The notes under the pieces were generated by a model that was not told the origin of the DNA, searched no databases, and was given only the letters and a program-made list of their open reading frames with translations. DNA of 64,000 nt from BJHL01 sp040378885 (lineage in GTDB: Bacteria > Planctomycetota > Phycisphaerae > Phycisphaerales > UBA1924), in contig JBKDAN010000049.1 of NCBI GenBank assembly GCA_046316615.1, positions 1 through 64,000 of the forward strand. Direction: 5' to 3'. Within the stretch, counting starts at the first letter, position 1; the number at the start of each line of letters is the position of its first letter. The translations under genes and the position numbers were made by a program. Shown here one piece after another: positions 25,944 through 34,190 of this stretch.

Positions 25944-27521
25944 ATGCGCTTTGAAACCAGCCAATCGATGAAGCTCGGCCAGTCGATGAAGCTGGCGCCG
26001 CGGATGATCCAGTCGATGGAGATTCTGCAGATGCCGCTCGCCGAGCTCGAGGAACGGCTGGAGCAGGAGCTCGAAAGCAACCCGACGCTTGAGCTTGCTG
26101 AGGGCGAAGCGCCTCAGCTTGATCCGTCGTCAGCGACTCGCACGTCGGAAGCTGATGCCCCGACCAACGCGGAAGACTTTGAGCGGCTCGAGGACTTTGA
26201 AGAGAGCAATCCGGACGCGGTTGAGAATGAGTTTGATGAGTCGCGCGTCGAGCGGTCGTCGGATCTGGACGCGATGTCGATCCACCGCGTGCGCGAGAGC
26301 GGGGAGAGTGACGCCAAGCTTGAAGCGATGGCCGCGGCGCCTGCTCGCTCGGCGAGCTTGCTCGACCAGTTGCGCGGCCAGTGGGCTCTTGTTGATGTTG
26401 AAGCTTCGCTGCGTCCGTTGGGTGAGCTGATTCTCAACTTCCTTGAGGACGACGGCTCACTAAAGACGCCGCTCGAAACGATGGTCGACCGCGCGGTGGT
26501 GGTGGAGGGAGCGGAGAAGCTGCCCTCCACGCGCAGCAGCGGCGTGCCGGTCTTTTCGGTGCGGCCCACGGTGGAACAGTTGGAGCGTGGACTCAAGGCG
26601 CTGCAGTTGTTTCTTGAGCCCGCGGGTATCGCGGCACGCACGCCCGCGGAGTGTCTGCTGCTGCAGCTTGACGCGCTTGAAGCTGAGGAAGCCGGTGCGG
26701 GCTGGCCCGCCGCCGTGTTTACGAATGCTCGCACGCTTGTGAGCAAGTACCTGGATGATCTGATGCAGAACCGGCTGCCCCGCGTGGCGGAGCGCACGGG
26801 GCTGAACATGGAGCAGATCAAGGACGCGCTGGTGCTGCTGCGGCGGCTGAGCCTTGCGCCGGGCCGGAGACTGGTTGAAACCAACGAGCGTCCCATCGTG
26901 CCTGATGCGATCGTGGAGTTTGACGAGGTCACGGGGAAGTACTTCGCGTACCTCAATGACAACCACTTGCCCAATCTGCGCATCAACATGGAGTACGCCC
27001 TGCTCACCAAAGACAAGGCGATGCCCAAGCGCGACAAGGAATTCATCAAGACCAATCTGGGCAACGCCCAGTGGTTGCTGGATGCGGTCAATCAGCGGCG
27101 TCACACGCTGCTGCGCGTGGTGAACAAGGTGGTTGAACACCAGCGCGAATTCTTCGATTACGGCCCGCAGGCGCTGCGGCCTTTGCCCATGACGCAAGTG
27201 GGCGAAGAGCTTGGTATTCACGTGGCGACCGTGTCGAGAGCGGTGGCGGAGAAGTTTCTCGCGACGCCTCGCGGGGTGATGCCGCTACGGAAGTTCTTTT
27301 CGGGCGGCGTGCAGACCGAAGGCGGCGAAGAAGTGGCGTGGGATGCCATCAAGGCTGCGCTGCGCGAAGTGATTGATGGCGAAGACAAGAAGAAGCCGCT
27401 GAGCGATGACGCGCTGGCGGAGGAACTCAAGAAGCGCGGCATCGACATCGCGCGGCGCACGGTTGCGAAGTATCGCGACCAGTTGCAGATTCAGCCAGCG
27501 CGGCTGCGCAAGGTGTTCTGA
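25944..27521 (+). CDS. rpoN: RNA polymerase sigma-54 factor
   Basis: A 525-residue sigma-54. Region I is the glutamine/leucine-rich N-terminus (MKLAPRMIQSMEILQMPLAE). An acidic linker (about 50-105) follows. The core-binding domain is less conserved and longer than in E. coli (477 residues). The C-terminus has the helix-turn-helix (EELGIHVATVSRAVAEKF) and the diagnostic RpoN box ARRTVAKYR (about 501-509), which reads the -24 element. GGAGG precedes ATG 25944. A -24/-12 promoter lies about 100 bases upstream. No sigma-54 activator with a GAFTGA motif is encoded in the window. Confidence 0.98.
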   Translation: MRFETSQSMKLGQSMKLAPRMIQSMEILQMPLAELEERLEQELESNPTLELAEGEAPQLDPSSATRTSEADAPTNAEDFERLEDFEESNPDAVENEFDESRVERSSDLDAMSIHRVRESGESDAKLEAMAAAPARSASLLDQLRGQWALVDVEASLRPLGELILNFLEDDGSLKTPLETMVDRAVVVEGAEKLPSTRSSGVPVFSVRPTVEQLERGLKALQLFLEPAGIAARTPAECLLLQLDALEAEEAGAGWPAAVFTNARTLVSKYLDDLMQNRLPRVAERTGLNMEQIKDALVLLRRLSLAPGRRLVETNERPIVPDAIVEFDEVTGKYFAYLNDNHLPNLRINMEYALLTKDKAMPKRDKEFIKTNLGNAQWLLDAVNQRRHTLLRVVNKVVEHQREFFDYGPQALRPLPMTQVGEELGIHVATVSRAVAEKFLATPRGVMPLRKFFSGGVQTEGGEEVAWDAIKAALREVIDGEDKKKPLSDDALAEELKKRGIDIARRTVAKYRDQLQIQPARLRKVF

Positions 27522-27542
27522 ACGCGGCAGAGTTGGTGTGCG

Positions 27543-28613
27543 TCAATCCACCACGATGGTGATTGCAGAAGCGGCGCCGGCGGCTGTGTTGCGCGAGACT
27601 GTCCACGTCTTGAGCCAGTTGTTCTTCATTTCAAGCGGATTGCGATCGCGTTCATCATCGAATGAAATGGTGCCGAGCTGTGTGGGCAGCGGCGTGACGG
27701 TGTCGTCATGTTCGGAGATGAAGAGGTTGTCGGGCCGCGAGGCTTGTTCGCCGTCTCCCAAGCCACTAAATCGGAACGGAATGTTCTTCGGGTCAGGACG
27801 AGTGAGAAACTCCACGTGATTGTCGTTGAACGCGATGTTCCCTTCCCACGTGTTGTTGCCGCCCATCATGCTGAGCGTCACCGATGTGGTGCCCTTGCCG
27901 ACTTCACTCGTGAAGCCGGCGGACTTGGGCGCGGCCTTGGTGTCGAGCAGGCGAGATGTCGCCTGGCCTTTCTCGCCTACCAGTTCATACGATGGGCCAC
28001 GATCACCGATCACTGCCTGATTCGCGTCGAACGTCGCGCTCCAGTGCGCACGACGCGCACCGAAGTATGGCACGAGGGCGTAGCTGTTGTGCGCCACGAC
28101 ATTCGCGTCGGCCCCGAGTGTGCCAAGCGGCTTAGTGCCGTTCTTTGCAACTTGCTCGGCGCCGGAACCACGGAACGCGGGGTCCCACTGCGATTGATCG
28201 GCCCCGTTGGCGGCCTTGACCGCCGCTGGCGGATTGGTCAGCGCGTACGTGCTGTGCACGCGGATGAGCTTGGAACGCTCGGCGGGGCTGACGGCAAGTT
28301 CGGGGGAGAAGAAGCCGTTGTAAATCAAGATCGAGAGCGTGTTGCCCAGATCGTCCTTGGCTGATTGGGCGGTCAGCGTGGTGTGGGCTTTGTCCAACTG
28401 GCTCGGCACTGGATACTGGTCCGCGTTGTTCTGGGCAAAGAGCACCATGCCCTGGTGAATGCCGCGGACTTGCGTGGAATCCCGCATTTGTGCGTTGGCG
28501 GGGTTGGCCCGGGGCGGGCGCAGCATGACCATCAAAATGACCATGAACTGCACCAGCACTGAGATGGCGATAATGATCTCGTAGATCGTAAATGCACGGC
28601 GGTCGGATTGCAT
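27543..28613 (-). CDS. Prepilin-like protein with C-terminal planctomycete header-type domain
   Basis: A 356-residue protein. The N-terminus RRAFTIYEIIIAISVLVQFMVILMVML has the type IV pilin pattern: a short basic leader, F-T-x-x-E with Glu at +5, and a long hydrophobic helix. The rest is extracellular and resembles the DUF1559-like pseudopilins common in planctomycetes: STQVRGIHQGMVLFAQNN near the start, and a C-terminal part with GGNNTWEGNIAFNDNHVEFL, where N-D-N-H-V-E-F is typical of the surface loop of this group. GAGGAG lies 7 bases before ATG 28613; the longer frame from 28973 is not needed. It is divergent from the ABC operon. Role probably cell-surface or secretion-pseudopilus related. 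Confidence 0.82.
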   Translation of the reverse strand: MQSDRRAFTIYEIIIAISVLVQFMVILMVMLRPPRANPANAQMRDSTQVRGIHQGMVLFAQNNADQYPVPSQLDKAHTTLTAQSAKDDLGNTLSILIYNGFFSPELAVSPAERSKLIRVHSTYALTNPPAAVKAANGADQSQWDPAFRGSGAEQVAKNGTKPLGTLGADANVVAHNSYALVPYFGARRAHWSATFDANQAVIGDRGPSYELVGEKGQATSRLLDTKAAPKSAGFTSEVGKGTTSVTLSMMGGNNTWEGNIAFNDNHVEFLTRPDPKNIPFRFSGLGDGEQASRPDNLFISEHDDTVTPLPTQLGTISFDDERDRNPLEMKNNWLKTWTVSRNTAAGAASAITIVVD

Positions 28614-28772
28614 CGCGAAACTCCTCGGGCGGATGAGGGGGCAACGATACGTGATCGTAGGAACGACGTCCGTGGGCAGAACATCGGGCGCGAGACGACG
28701 AATCATCCGTGGCTGCCCAACCTTGTGGTGGGGCGACAATTTGGATTGAATTGGCGTCTTTCTTTGTGCAAC

Positions 28773-28801
28773 TTGACCACCGACATGGGAGTCAAAATAA
28801 T
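28773..28801 (+). promoter_or_regulatory. Sigma-70-type promoter that would give a leaderless mRNA
   Basis: TTGACC (28773-28778) and AATAAT (28796-28801) are separated by 17 bases; each matches the consensus at five of six positions. The -10 ends five bases before ATG 28807, so the predicted transcription start falls at the start codon. No Shine-Dalgarno is present. Confidence 0.65.
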
Positions 28802-28806
28802 TCGCT

Positions 28807-29823
28807 ATGGCTGGAACACAAGCGTTGATCCAAGTGCAGCAACTGACGAAGCGTTTTGCGTCGCGCGGTGACTCGGGCGTGCGTGAGATTCTCGCCGTGG
28901 ATGGCGTGACATTTAGCGTGCAGCCGGGCGAGGTGGTTGGGTTTCTTGGGCCCAACGGCGCTGGCAAGAGCACGACGATGAAGATGGTGACGGGTTATCT
29001 ATCGCCTACGTCGGGCACGGCGAAGGTCGCGGGCTTTGATGTGCAGACGCACACGCGGCAGGCGCAGCAGCAACTGGGGTACTTGCCTGAGGGCGCGCCG
29101 GCGTACCCCGACATGACGCCTGAAGGCTTCCTGCAGTTCTGCGCGGATGCGCGCGGACTGAAGGGTGACGCTCGTAAGAAGGCGCTCGACAAAGCGATTG
29201 CCCGCACCAACCTGCAGGGTGTGCTGCGGCAAAGCGTCGAAACGCTCAGTAAAGGCTTCAAGCGGCGCGTGGGTTTGGCGCAGGCCATTTTGCACGAGCC
29301 GCGCGTGCTCATCATGGACGAGCCGACCGACGGATTGGACCCCAATCAGAAGCACGAAGTGCGTGCTCTGATTCGTGAGATGGCACGCGAGGGATCAAGT
29401 GGCGGTGAAAACGGCAAGGCCATCGTGCTGAGCACGCACATTCTCGAAGAGGTAGATGCTGTGTGCTCGCGCGTGGTGATGATCGCGAAGGGCAAGCTCG
29501 TCGCGGATTGCACGCCTGCGGAACTGCTTGCCAAGAGCCGATACCACAACGCAGTGACCGTGACGGTGCGCACGCCCAGCGGCGCGCGGGTGCGCGAGGA
29601 GCTGCTGGGGCTGCAAGGCGTGAAGAACGTGGAAATTGCAGAAGACCAGGTGCGTGAAGGCGCGGCGACGAGCTGGACTGCACTGCCTCACGAAACGAAC
29701 ATGGGGCCGGGGCTGGCGCCGAAGATTCTGGACTTGTGCAAGCAGCGCGGCTGGAATGTGGATGCGATTCGCATGGAGACAGGGCGGCTGGATGATGTGT
29801 TCAGGGAGATGACGGTGGGGTAG
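28807..29823 (+). CDS. GldA-like ABC transporter ATP-binding protein
   Basis: A 338-residue ABC ATPase. Walker A is GPNGAGKS (about 49-56), the signature region is TLSKGFKRRVGLAQA (about 146-160), Walker B is VLIMDEPTDGLDP (about 166-178), and the switch His is in VLSTHILEEVD. The C-terminal extension (about 250-338) is typical of ATPases of the gliding/exopolysaccharide GldA and nitrous-oxide NosF type. It is followed by an ABC-2 permease and a GldG-like protein on the same strand, which supports the Gld type. The start ATG 28807 has no ribosome site and directly follows a promoter. The linker 190-200 (EGSSGGENGKA) is a small insertion. Confidence 0.95.
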   Translation: MAGTQALIQVQQLTKRFASRGDSGVREILAVDGVTFSVQPGEVVGFLGPNGAGKSTTMKMVTGYLSPTSGTAKVAGFDVQTHTRQAQQQLGYLPEGAPAYPDMTPEGFLQFCADARGLKGDARKKALDKAIARTNLQGVLRQSVETLSKGFKRRVGLAQAILHEPRVLIMDEPTDGLDPNQKHEVRALIREMAREGSSGGENGKAIVLSTHILEEVDAVCSRVVMIAKGKLVADCTPAELLAKSRYHNAVTVTVRTPSGARVREELLGLQGVKNVEIAEDQVREGAATSWTALPHETNMGPGLAPKILDLCKQRGWNVDAIRMETGRLDDVFREMTVG

Positions 29824-29890
29824 GCGTAGGCACTAGGCACTAGGGACTGGGCACTAGGGCAAGACAGAGACACTTCGTCACTTCGGCAGG
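29822..29890 (+). repeat. TAGGCACT mini-repeat with flank, copy 1
   Basis: Tandem copies of an 8-base unit (TAGGCACT and variants such as GGGACTGG) run from 29822 to about 29860. They are followed by AAGACAGA and CACTTCGTCACTTCGG, a flank that also follows the second copy at 30636. It fills the gap between the ATPase and permease genes and overlaps the permease ribosome-site region. Confidence 0.8.
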
Positions 29891-29898
29891 AGGTTCGC

Positions 29899-30630
29899 TT
29901 GGCTGGTTGGCATGCAGTCTTCAAGCGTGAGTTTGGCGGCTACTTCGCGACGCCCGTGGCGCTCGTGTTCATCGTGATTTTCCTGGTGCTTGCCGGGGTG
30001 TTCACGTTTGAGCTGGGCGGGTTCTTTCAGCGCGGGCAGGCGGATCTGCGGCCTTTCTTTGATTTCCACCCGTGGCTGTATCTCTTTCTCGTGCCTGCTG
30101 TCGCGATGCGACTGTGGGCCGAGGAGCGGCGCACCGGCACGATGGAACTGCTGCTGACGCTGCCTATTTCGCCGTTTGGTGCGGTGCTGGGCAAGTTTCT
30201 CGCGGCGTGGGCCTTCGTGGGTCTTGCGCTCGCGCTCACGTTTCCGATCTGGTGGAGCGTGAACTTCCTGGGTGAGCCGGACAACGGCGCGATCTTTGCC
30301 GGGTATGTGGGCAGCTTGCTGATGGCGGGCGGATTCCTCGCTATCGGCAGCGCGATGAGCGCGAGCACCAAGAGTCAGGTCGTCGCGTTCATTCTCACGA
30401 TTGTCGTGTGCCTGGTGCTGCTGCTGGCGGGGCTGTCGCCTGTTGTGAACTTCATCAAGGGCTGGCTGCCTGCTGGCATCGTCGAAGCCATCACCGGTCT
30501 GAGCTTCCTGACGCGGTTTGAGAACATCAGCCGCGGCGTGATTGAACTGCGCGATCTGCTGTACTTCGCCTCGCTCATGGTGGTGTGCCTGCTGATTACC
30601 ACGTGGGTGCTGGGGGCGAAGAAGCAGTAG
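29899..30630 (+). CDS. ABC-2 permease (GldF-like)
   Basis: A 243-residue integral membrane protein with six hydrophobic segments (about 17-37, 58-76, 105-127, 134-156, 166-187, 215-235). The pattern AVFKREFGGYFATPVALVF near the start and DLRPFFDFHPWLYLFLVPA is typical of the GldF/NosY permease group; WAEERRTGTMELLLTLPIS is the conserved cytoplasmic loop. TTG 29899 is the start, with AGGAGG six bases upstream. It works with the ATPase upstream; the exported substrate is not known. Confidence 0.92.
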   Translation: MAGWHAVFKREFGGYFATPVALVFIVIFLVLAGVFTFELGGFFQRGQADLRPFFDFHPWLYLFLVPAVAMRLWAEERRTGTMELLLTLPISPFGAVLGKFLAAWAFVGLALALTFPIWWSVNFLGEPDNGAIFAGYVGSLLMAGGFLAIGSAMSASTKSQVVAFILTIVVCLVLLLAGLSPVVNFIKGWLPAGIVEAITGLSFLTRFENISRGVIELRDLLYFASLMVVCLLITTWVLGAKKQ

Positions 30631-30635
30631 AGATC

Positions 30636-30755
30636 GGGCATTAGGCATTAGGCATTAGGCATTGGGCATTGGGCATTAGGCACTAGGCACTAGGCACTAG
30701 GGAAAAGACAGAAGTCACGTTGCACTTGGTTACTCCGGCACTTCGTCACTGGAAT
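30636..30755 (+). repeat. TAGGCATT / TAGGCACT mini-repeat with flank, copy 2
   Basis: About eight tandem units of 8 bases (TAGGCATT, TGGGCATT, TAGGCACT) cover 30636-30702. They are followed by AAAGACAGA and GGCACTTCGTCACT, matching the flank of copy 1 at 29822. It occupies the gap between the permease and the GldG-like gene. Confidence 0.85.
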
Positions 30756-30761
30756 CTCTCC

Positions 30762-32648
30762 ATGACTCGCAAATTCGGCATCGCGTTCGCGATTCTTCTG
30801 GTCATTGTGGCGTTCGTCGCGTTCAACGTGGTGAGCGGACGCATGCTGCGTTCGGCACGTCTTGACGTGACGGAGAACAAGCAGTTCACGTTGACGGCGG
30901 GCAGCCGCGCCATCGCCAAGAGCCCGGCGGAGCCGGTCATGCTGCGCTTTTACTACACGCCTGAGCTGGCTCAAGGGCAAGCGCCCATCGAGACGTACGC
31001 CAAGCGCGTGCGCGAGATGCTGGAGGAGTACGCGCGCGAAAGCGGCGGCAAGGTGAAGCTGGAGATCATCAATCCCAAGGCTGACACGCCTGAAGAAGAC
31101 ACGGCGGTTGCGGCGGGACTGACCGGCGTGCCGGCGGGTCCGGGTGGTGAATCGTTCTACTTCGGCTTGGTGGGCACCAACACCATCGACACGCGTGAAG
31201 TCATTGCGTTCTTTGATCCGGCGAAGGAAGAGTTTCTGGAGTATGACCTCAGCAAGCTGCTGAGCAGTCTGGCGAACCCGAAGAAGCCGACTGTGGGATG
31301 GATCAGCAACTTACAGCTTGAAGGCGGCTACACGATCAATCCGCAGACGCGCCAGCCCGCGCCGACGCGGCAGTGGGCGGTGTTTGATGAGATCAAGCAG
31401 CTCTACACCGTCAAGAAGCTTGACGCCAACATCGTGGCGATTCCTGATGACATCAACGTGCTGATGGTCGTGCACCCCAAGGGTCTGAGCGAGGTCACGC
31501 AGTATGCGGTTGATCAGTTTGTGCTGCGCGGCGGGCGACTGATGCTGTATGTCGATCCGCTGTGTGAGATGGACAGCACCGATCAGTTTGCTGATGCATC
31601 GCAGAAGGCGAGTGAATTGCCCAAGCTGCTGAGCGCGTGGGGCGTGGAAGTGCCCAAGGACCAATTAGCGGCGGACCAGGACATTGCTCTGCGTGTGATG
31701 GTGGGCAGCCGCAACGCGCCGGAGCAGGTGCCCTTTGTGCTGTGGCTGGAGGCGAAGGGCGACTCACTCGCGAAGGAAGACGCGGTGACGGGGCAGGTGA
31801 AGAACGTGAACTTTGCGAGCGCGGGTGTGCTGCGCAAAGTGGCGGACAGCAGGTCGACCGTGACGGTGACGCCGCTCGTGACAACGACGCAGCGCGGCAC
31901 GACGCTCAGCAGCGCGACGCTGGGTATGCAGCCGGACCCGAAGAAGATGTTCGCGGAGTTTGTGCCAGGCACCGAGAAGCTGACGCTGGCGGCGCGCCTG
32001 TCGGGCAACGCGCAGACGGCCTTTGCCGACGGGCCGCCCAAGAACGCGGATGGTCAGCCGGTGGCGGACGCGGCAAGTCAGGTGAAGGAAGGCGACATCA
32101 ATGTGCTTGTCTTCACCGATGCGGATGTGCTGGCGGACCGCATGTGGATGCAGGAGACCAACTTCCTGGGCATGCGCGGTATTCGCAAGCTTGCGGACAA
32201 CAGCGACATGACGCTGGCGGCGGTGGACAACTTCGCGGGCTCGAGCGATTTGATCGCGGTGCGTGCTCGTCAGAAGACGGCGCGGCCGTTCACGCGTGTG
32301 CAGGAGATTCAGCGCACCGCGGAGCAGAAGTATCAGAAGGAAGAAGTCGCACTGAACACCAAGCTGCAGGAAACGCAGCAGCGCATCGCCGAGTTGCAGA
32401 ACCAGCAGGGCGACGCTCAGAGTGGCGGACTTGTACTGACGCCTGAGCAGCAGGCGGAGATCGATAAGTTCCGCAAGGAGATGGTGTCAACGCGTGCGGA
32501 GCTGCGCAATGTGCGTCGCGGCCTGCGTGAAGACATCGAGAAGCTTGAAACCACGATGCGCGTGGTGAACATTGCTGCGATGCCGCTGGGTGTGATTGGT
32601 GCGGCGCTGGTGATTTGGGTGATTCGCAGTGTGCGGCGGCGGGCGTGA
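30762..32648 (+). CDS. GldG-like ABC auxiliary membrane protein
   Basis: A 628-residue protein. One membrane segment lies near the N-terminus (FGIAFAILLVIVAFVAFNVV) and one at the C-terminus (about 605-623). The large extracytoplasmic part opens RLDVTENKQFTLTAGSRAIA, which is typical of the GldG / DUF7088-DUF4350 ABC-associated family, and includes MVVHPKGLSEVTQYAVDQFV and GGRLMLYVDPLCE. A coiled coil lies near the C-terminus (about 515-595). The likely start ATG 30762 has only a weak GGAA upstream. It completes a GldA/F/G-type operon, seen in many planctomycetes without gliding. The exported material is unknown. Confidence 0.92.
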   Translation: MTRKFGIAFAILLVIVAFVAFNVVSGRMLRSARLDVTENKQFTLTAGSRAIAKSPAEPVMLRFYYTPELAQGQAPIETYAKRVREMLEEYARESGGKVKLEIINPKADTPEEDTAVAAGLTGVPAGPGGESFYFGLVGTNTIDTREVIAFFDPAKEEFLEYDLSKLLSSLANPKKPTVGWISNLQLEGGYTINPQTRQPAPTRQWAVFDEIKQLYTVKKLDANIVAIPDDINVLMVVHPKGLSEVTQYAVDQFVLRGGRLMLYVDPLCEMDSTDQFADASQKASELPKLLSAWGVEVPKDQLAADQDIALRVMVGSRNAPEQVPFVLWLEAKGDSLAKEDAVTGQVKNVNFASAGVLRKVADSRSTVTVTPLVTTTQRGTTLSSATLGMQPDPKKMFAEFVPGTEKLTLAARLSGNAQTAFADGPPKNADGQPVADAASQVKEGDINVLVFTDADVLADRMWMQETNFLGMRGIRKLADNSDMTLAAVDNFAGSSDLIAVRARQKTARPFTRVQEIQRTAEQKYQKEEVALNTKLQETQQRIAELQNQQGDAQSGGLVLTPEQQAEIDKFRKEMVSTRAELRNVRRGLREDIEKLETTMRVVNIAAMPLGVIGAALVIWVIRSVRRRA

Positions 32649-32660
32649 GTGGGGGGCGGT

Positions 32661-32720
32661 GAGAAGAGAACGGAGAACAGTGAACGGAGAGCGGGCGAGA
32701 CTGATCGCTGGCTCTCCGTT
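32661..32720. repeat. CGGAGAA mini-repeat between convergent genes
   Basis: Imperfect CGGAGAA units (32665-32693) face a short inverted arm, GGCTCTCCGTT (32711-32720 region). It lies between the stops of the GldG-like gene and the convergent anti-sigma gene. Probably acts like a bidirectional terminator; function not shown. Confidence 0.75.
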
Positions 32721-32752
32721 TGTTTGTGGGTTCGTCTTTGCCGTGTGATGGT

Positions 32753-33553
32753 TTAGGGCTGTTCGAAGTTGTTGAGCAGCTTGGGCTCGCTCAGCGGCGT
32801 GACTTCGACGAGCGTGATGCCGGCGAGATCGCGCTGGAAGATGTTGAGGCCTCGTGCTGACTTGGGCAGCGAGCGCTTGTTGGACTGTTTGTCCATGAAC
32901 ACGATAACTTGCTTGCCATCCACCGTGGCGAGCAGTGAGTCGGTGTGCTCGCTGAAGATGTCGCCATCTTTGTTCCAGCCGATGAGCACGAGGCCATCAA
33001 ACGGCTTGACGCGCAGGCCCACGCCCAGGAAGCGATGGGTGTAATCGATGAACTCTTGCTCGCCCGTGCAGACGATGTAGGGCCGGAAGCCTGCGTCGAC
33101 GATGTTGCGATAGGCCTTCTGCGGGCTGAGCAGGGGCGTGGCGTATTGCTGTCGCATGTGGAGTGTGAAAATCGCGGCGCCAGCGAGCAGAATCGCCGCG
33201 GCTAGGCGCAGCCAGCCGATGCGCTGGAGGAGCGTGCGACCTGTCGCTGCGGGCTGCGCGGTCTGATCAAGACTTAGTGACGCGGCGGCTGGCAGCGGCA
33301 CTGCTTGCGGCGCGAAGGTGCTTCGCAGGGAACTGCCGATGGCGGCGTCCATCGCGAGCAGCTCGTTTACGTGCTTGCGCAATTGCTCATCTGTGCGCAT
33401 GCGAGCTTTGAGCGCTTCGCGCTGTGATGCATCGAGCAGGCCGTCGAGATAGAGCTCGACTTGTTCAGTGAGTTCGTTCGGCAGAGGGGGCATGGCATCG
33501 CCCGCGCCGCTGGCGGCGTCGGGATGCAGCAGGATGTGCCGCGTGATGGTCAT
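32753..33553 (-). CDS. Anti-sigma-factor-like membrane protein
   Basis: A 266-residue protein. The N-terminus (about 25-75) is a helical ASD-like domain (PNELTEQVELYLDGLLDASQ, then EALKARMRTDEQLRKHV) without an H-x3-C-x2-C zinc motif. One membrane segment follows at about 113-131 (WLRLAAAILLAGAAIFTLHM). The periplasmic part has no recognised domain (GFRPYIVCTGEQEFIDYTHR and a beta-rich tail). Its ATG overlaps the stop of the ECF sigma gene (ATGA, 33553-33550), so it is translationally coupled and is probably the cognate anti-sigma. Confidence 0.85.
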   Translation of the reverse strand: MTITRHILLHPDAASGAGDAMPPLPNELTEQVELYLDGLLDASQREALKARMRTDEQLRKHVNELLAMDAAIGSSLRSTFAPQAVPLPAAASLSLDQTAQPAATGRTLLQRIGWLRLAAAILLAGAAIFTLHMRQQYATPLLSPQKAYRNIVDAGFRPYIVCTGEQEFIDYTHRFLGVGLRVKPFDGLVLIGWNKDGDIFSEHTDSLLATVDGKQVIVFMDKQSNKRSLPKSARGLNIFQRDLAGITLVEVTPLSEPKLLNNFEQP

Positions 33554-34116
33554 GCCGAACCTCCGGAACGCACGCCGCCAAACGAAGCGGCGAGGAGTTT
33601 GCGAAGTACGCCCCGAGAACGGTGGACGTGACTCATCGCGGTGCCCTCAGGAATGTTGAGAAGCTCGGCGATTCTTGCGTAAGGCCAGTCAAATATCACT
33701 TTCAGCAGCACGCACTCACGGGCTGCGGGATCGAGCGTGGACAGAGCGCTCACGACTTCGTCTGAGAATGCCTCGTGTGTGATGCCGTGCGGCGCGGTGT
33801 GCGTGCGGGCTTGCTTGCTGTCCAGATGTTCCTGTGTCGTTGAGGTGGGACGCATCTTGCGTGCGTCATTCATTGCCACGTACCGCACGATCTGGCACAT
33901 CCACGCTTGAAAGCTGGTGCCTTCCTGAAACTGATCGAGCTTGTTCATCGCCACGATCGCCGCATCCTGCACGATGTCGGCGGCGCGGGTGCGGTCGCCC
34001 GTCACGCTCGCCGCGACCACCCAGAAAAGCCGCGAATGCTCCGCATACAGCGCGGCGAACCGCTCACGCGAGATGGCACGTGATGGTGAGGCGGGTTGTG
34101 CGGCAACTGGTGACAG
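33550..34116 (-). CDS. ECF sigma factor with apparent CTG start
   Basis: A 188-residue ECF sigma if translation starts at CTG 34116. Region 2 reads RERFAALYAEHSRLFWVVAA, DRTRAADIVQDAAIVAMN and FQAWMCQIVRYVAMNDAR; region 4 reads SALSTLDPAARECVLLKVIF and ELLNIPEGTAMSHVHRSRGV. The only ATG/GTG/TTG in frame, GTG 34020, would remove the first helix of region 2 (FAALYAEHSRLFW). Upstream, GGAGG at 34127-34123 lies six bases before CTG 34116-34114, and there is no other start up to the in-frame stop near 34190. The gene overlaps its anti-sigma gene. Family clear; start inferred. Confidence 0.88.
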   Translation of the reverse strand: MSPVAAQPASPSRAISRERFAALYAEHSRLFWVVAASVTGDRTRAADIVQDAAIVAMNKLDQFQEGTSFQAWMCQIVRYVAMNDARKMRPTSTTQEHLDSKQARTHTAPHGITHEAFSDEVVSALSTLDPAARECVLLKVIFDWPYARIAELLNIPEGTAMSHVHRSRGVLRKLLAASFGGVRSGGSA

Positions 34117-34190
34117 AACCGTCCTCCGGCCCAGCGTAGGAAGTGCGGTGCGCGGGCGTGAGCGGGCGCGAGGGGTTACGCTGGATCGCT

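Noticed and set aside
28750..28790. Sigma-54 promoter for the prepilin-like gene (minus strand, GG-N10-GC with TTGCA)
   Set aside because: Only the GG and the TTGCA part match; the TGGCAYG half is poor, and it would give a 150-base leader.
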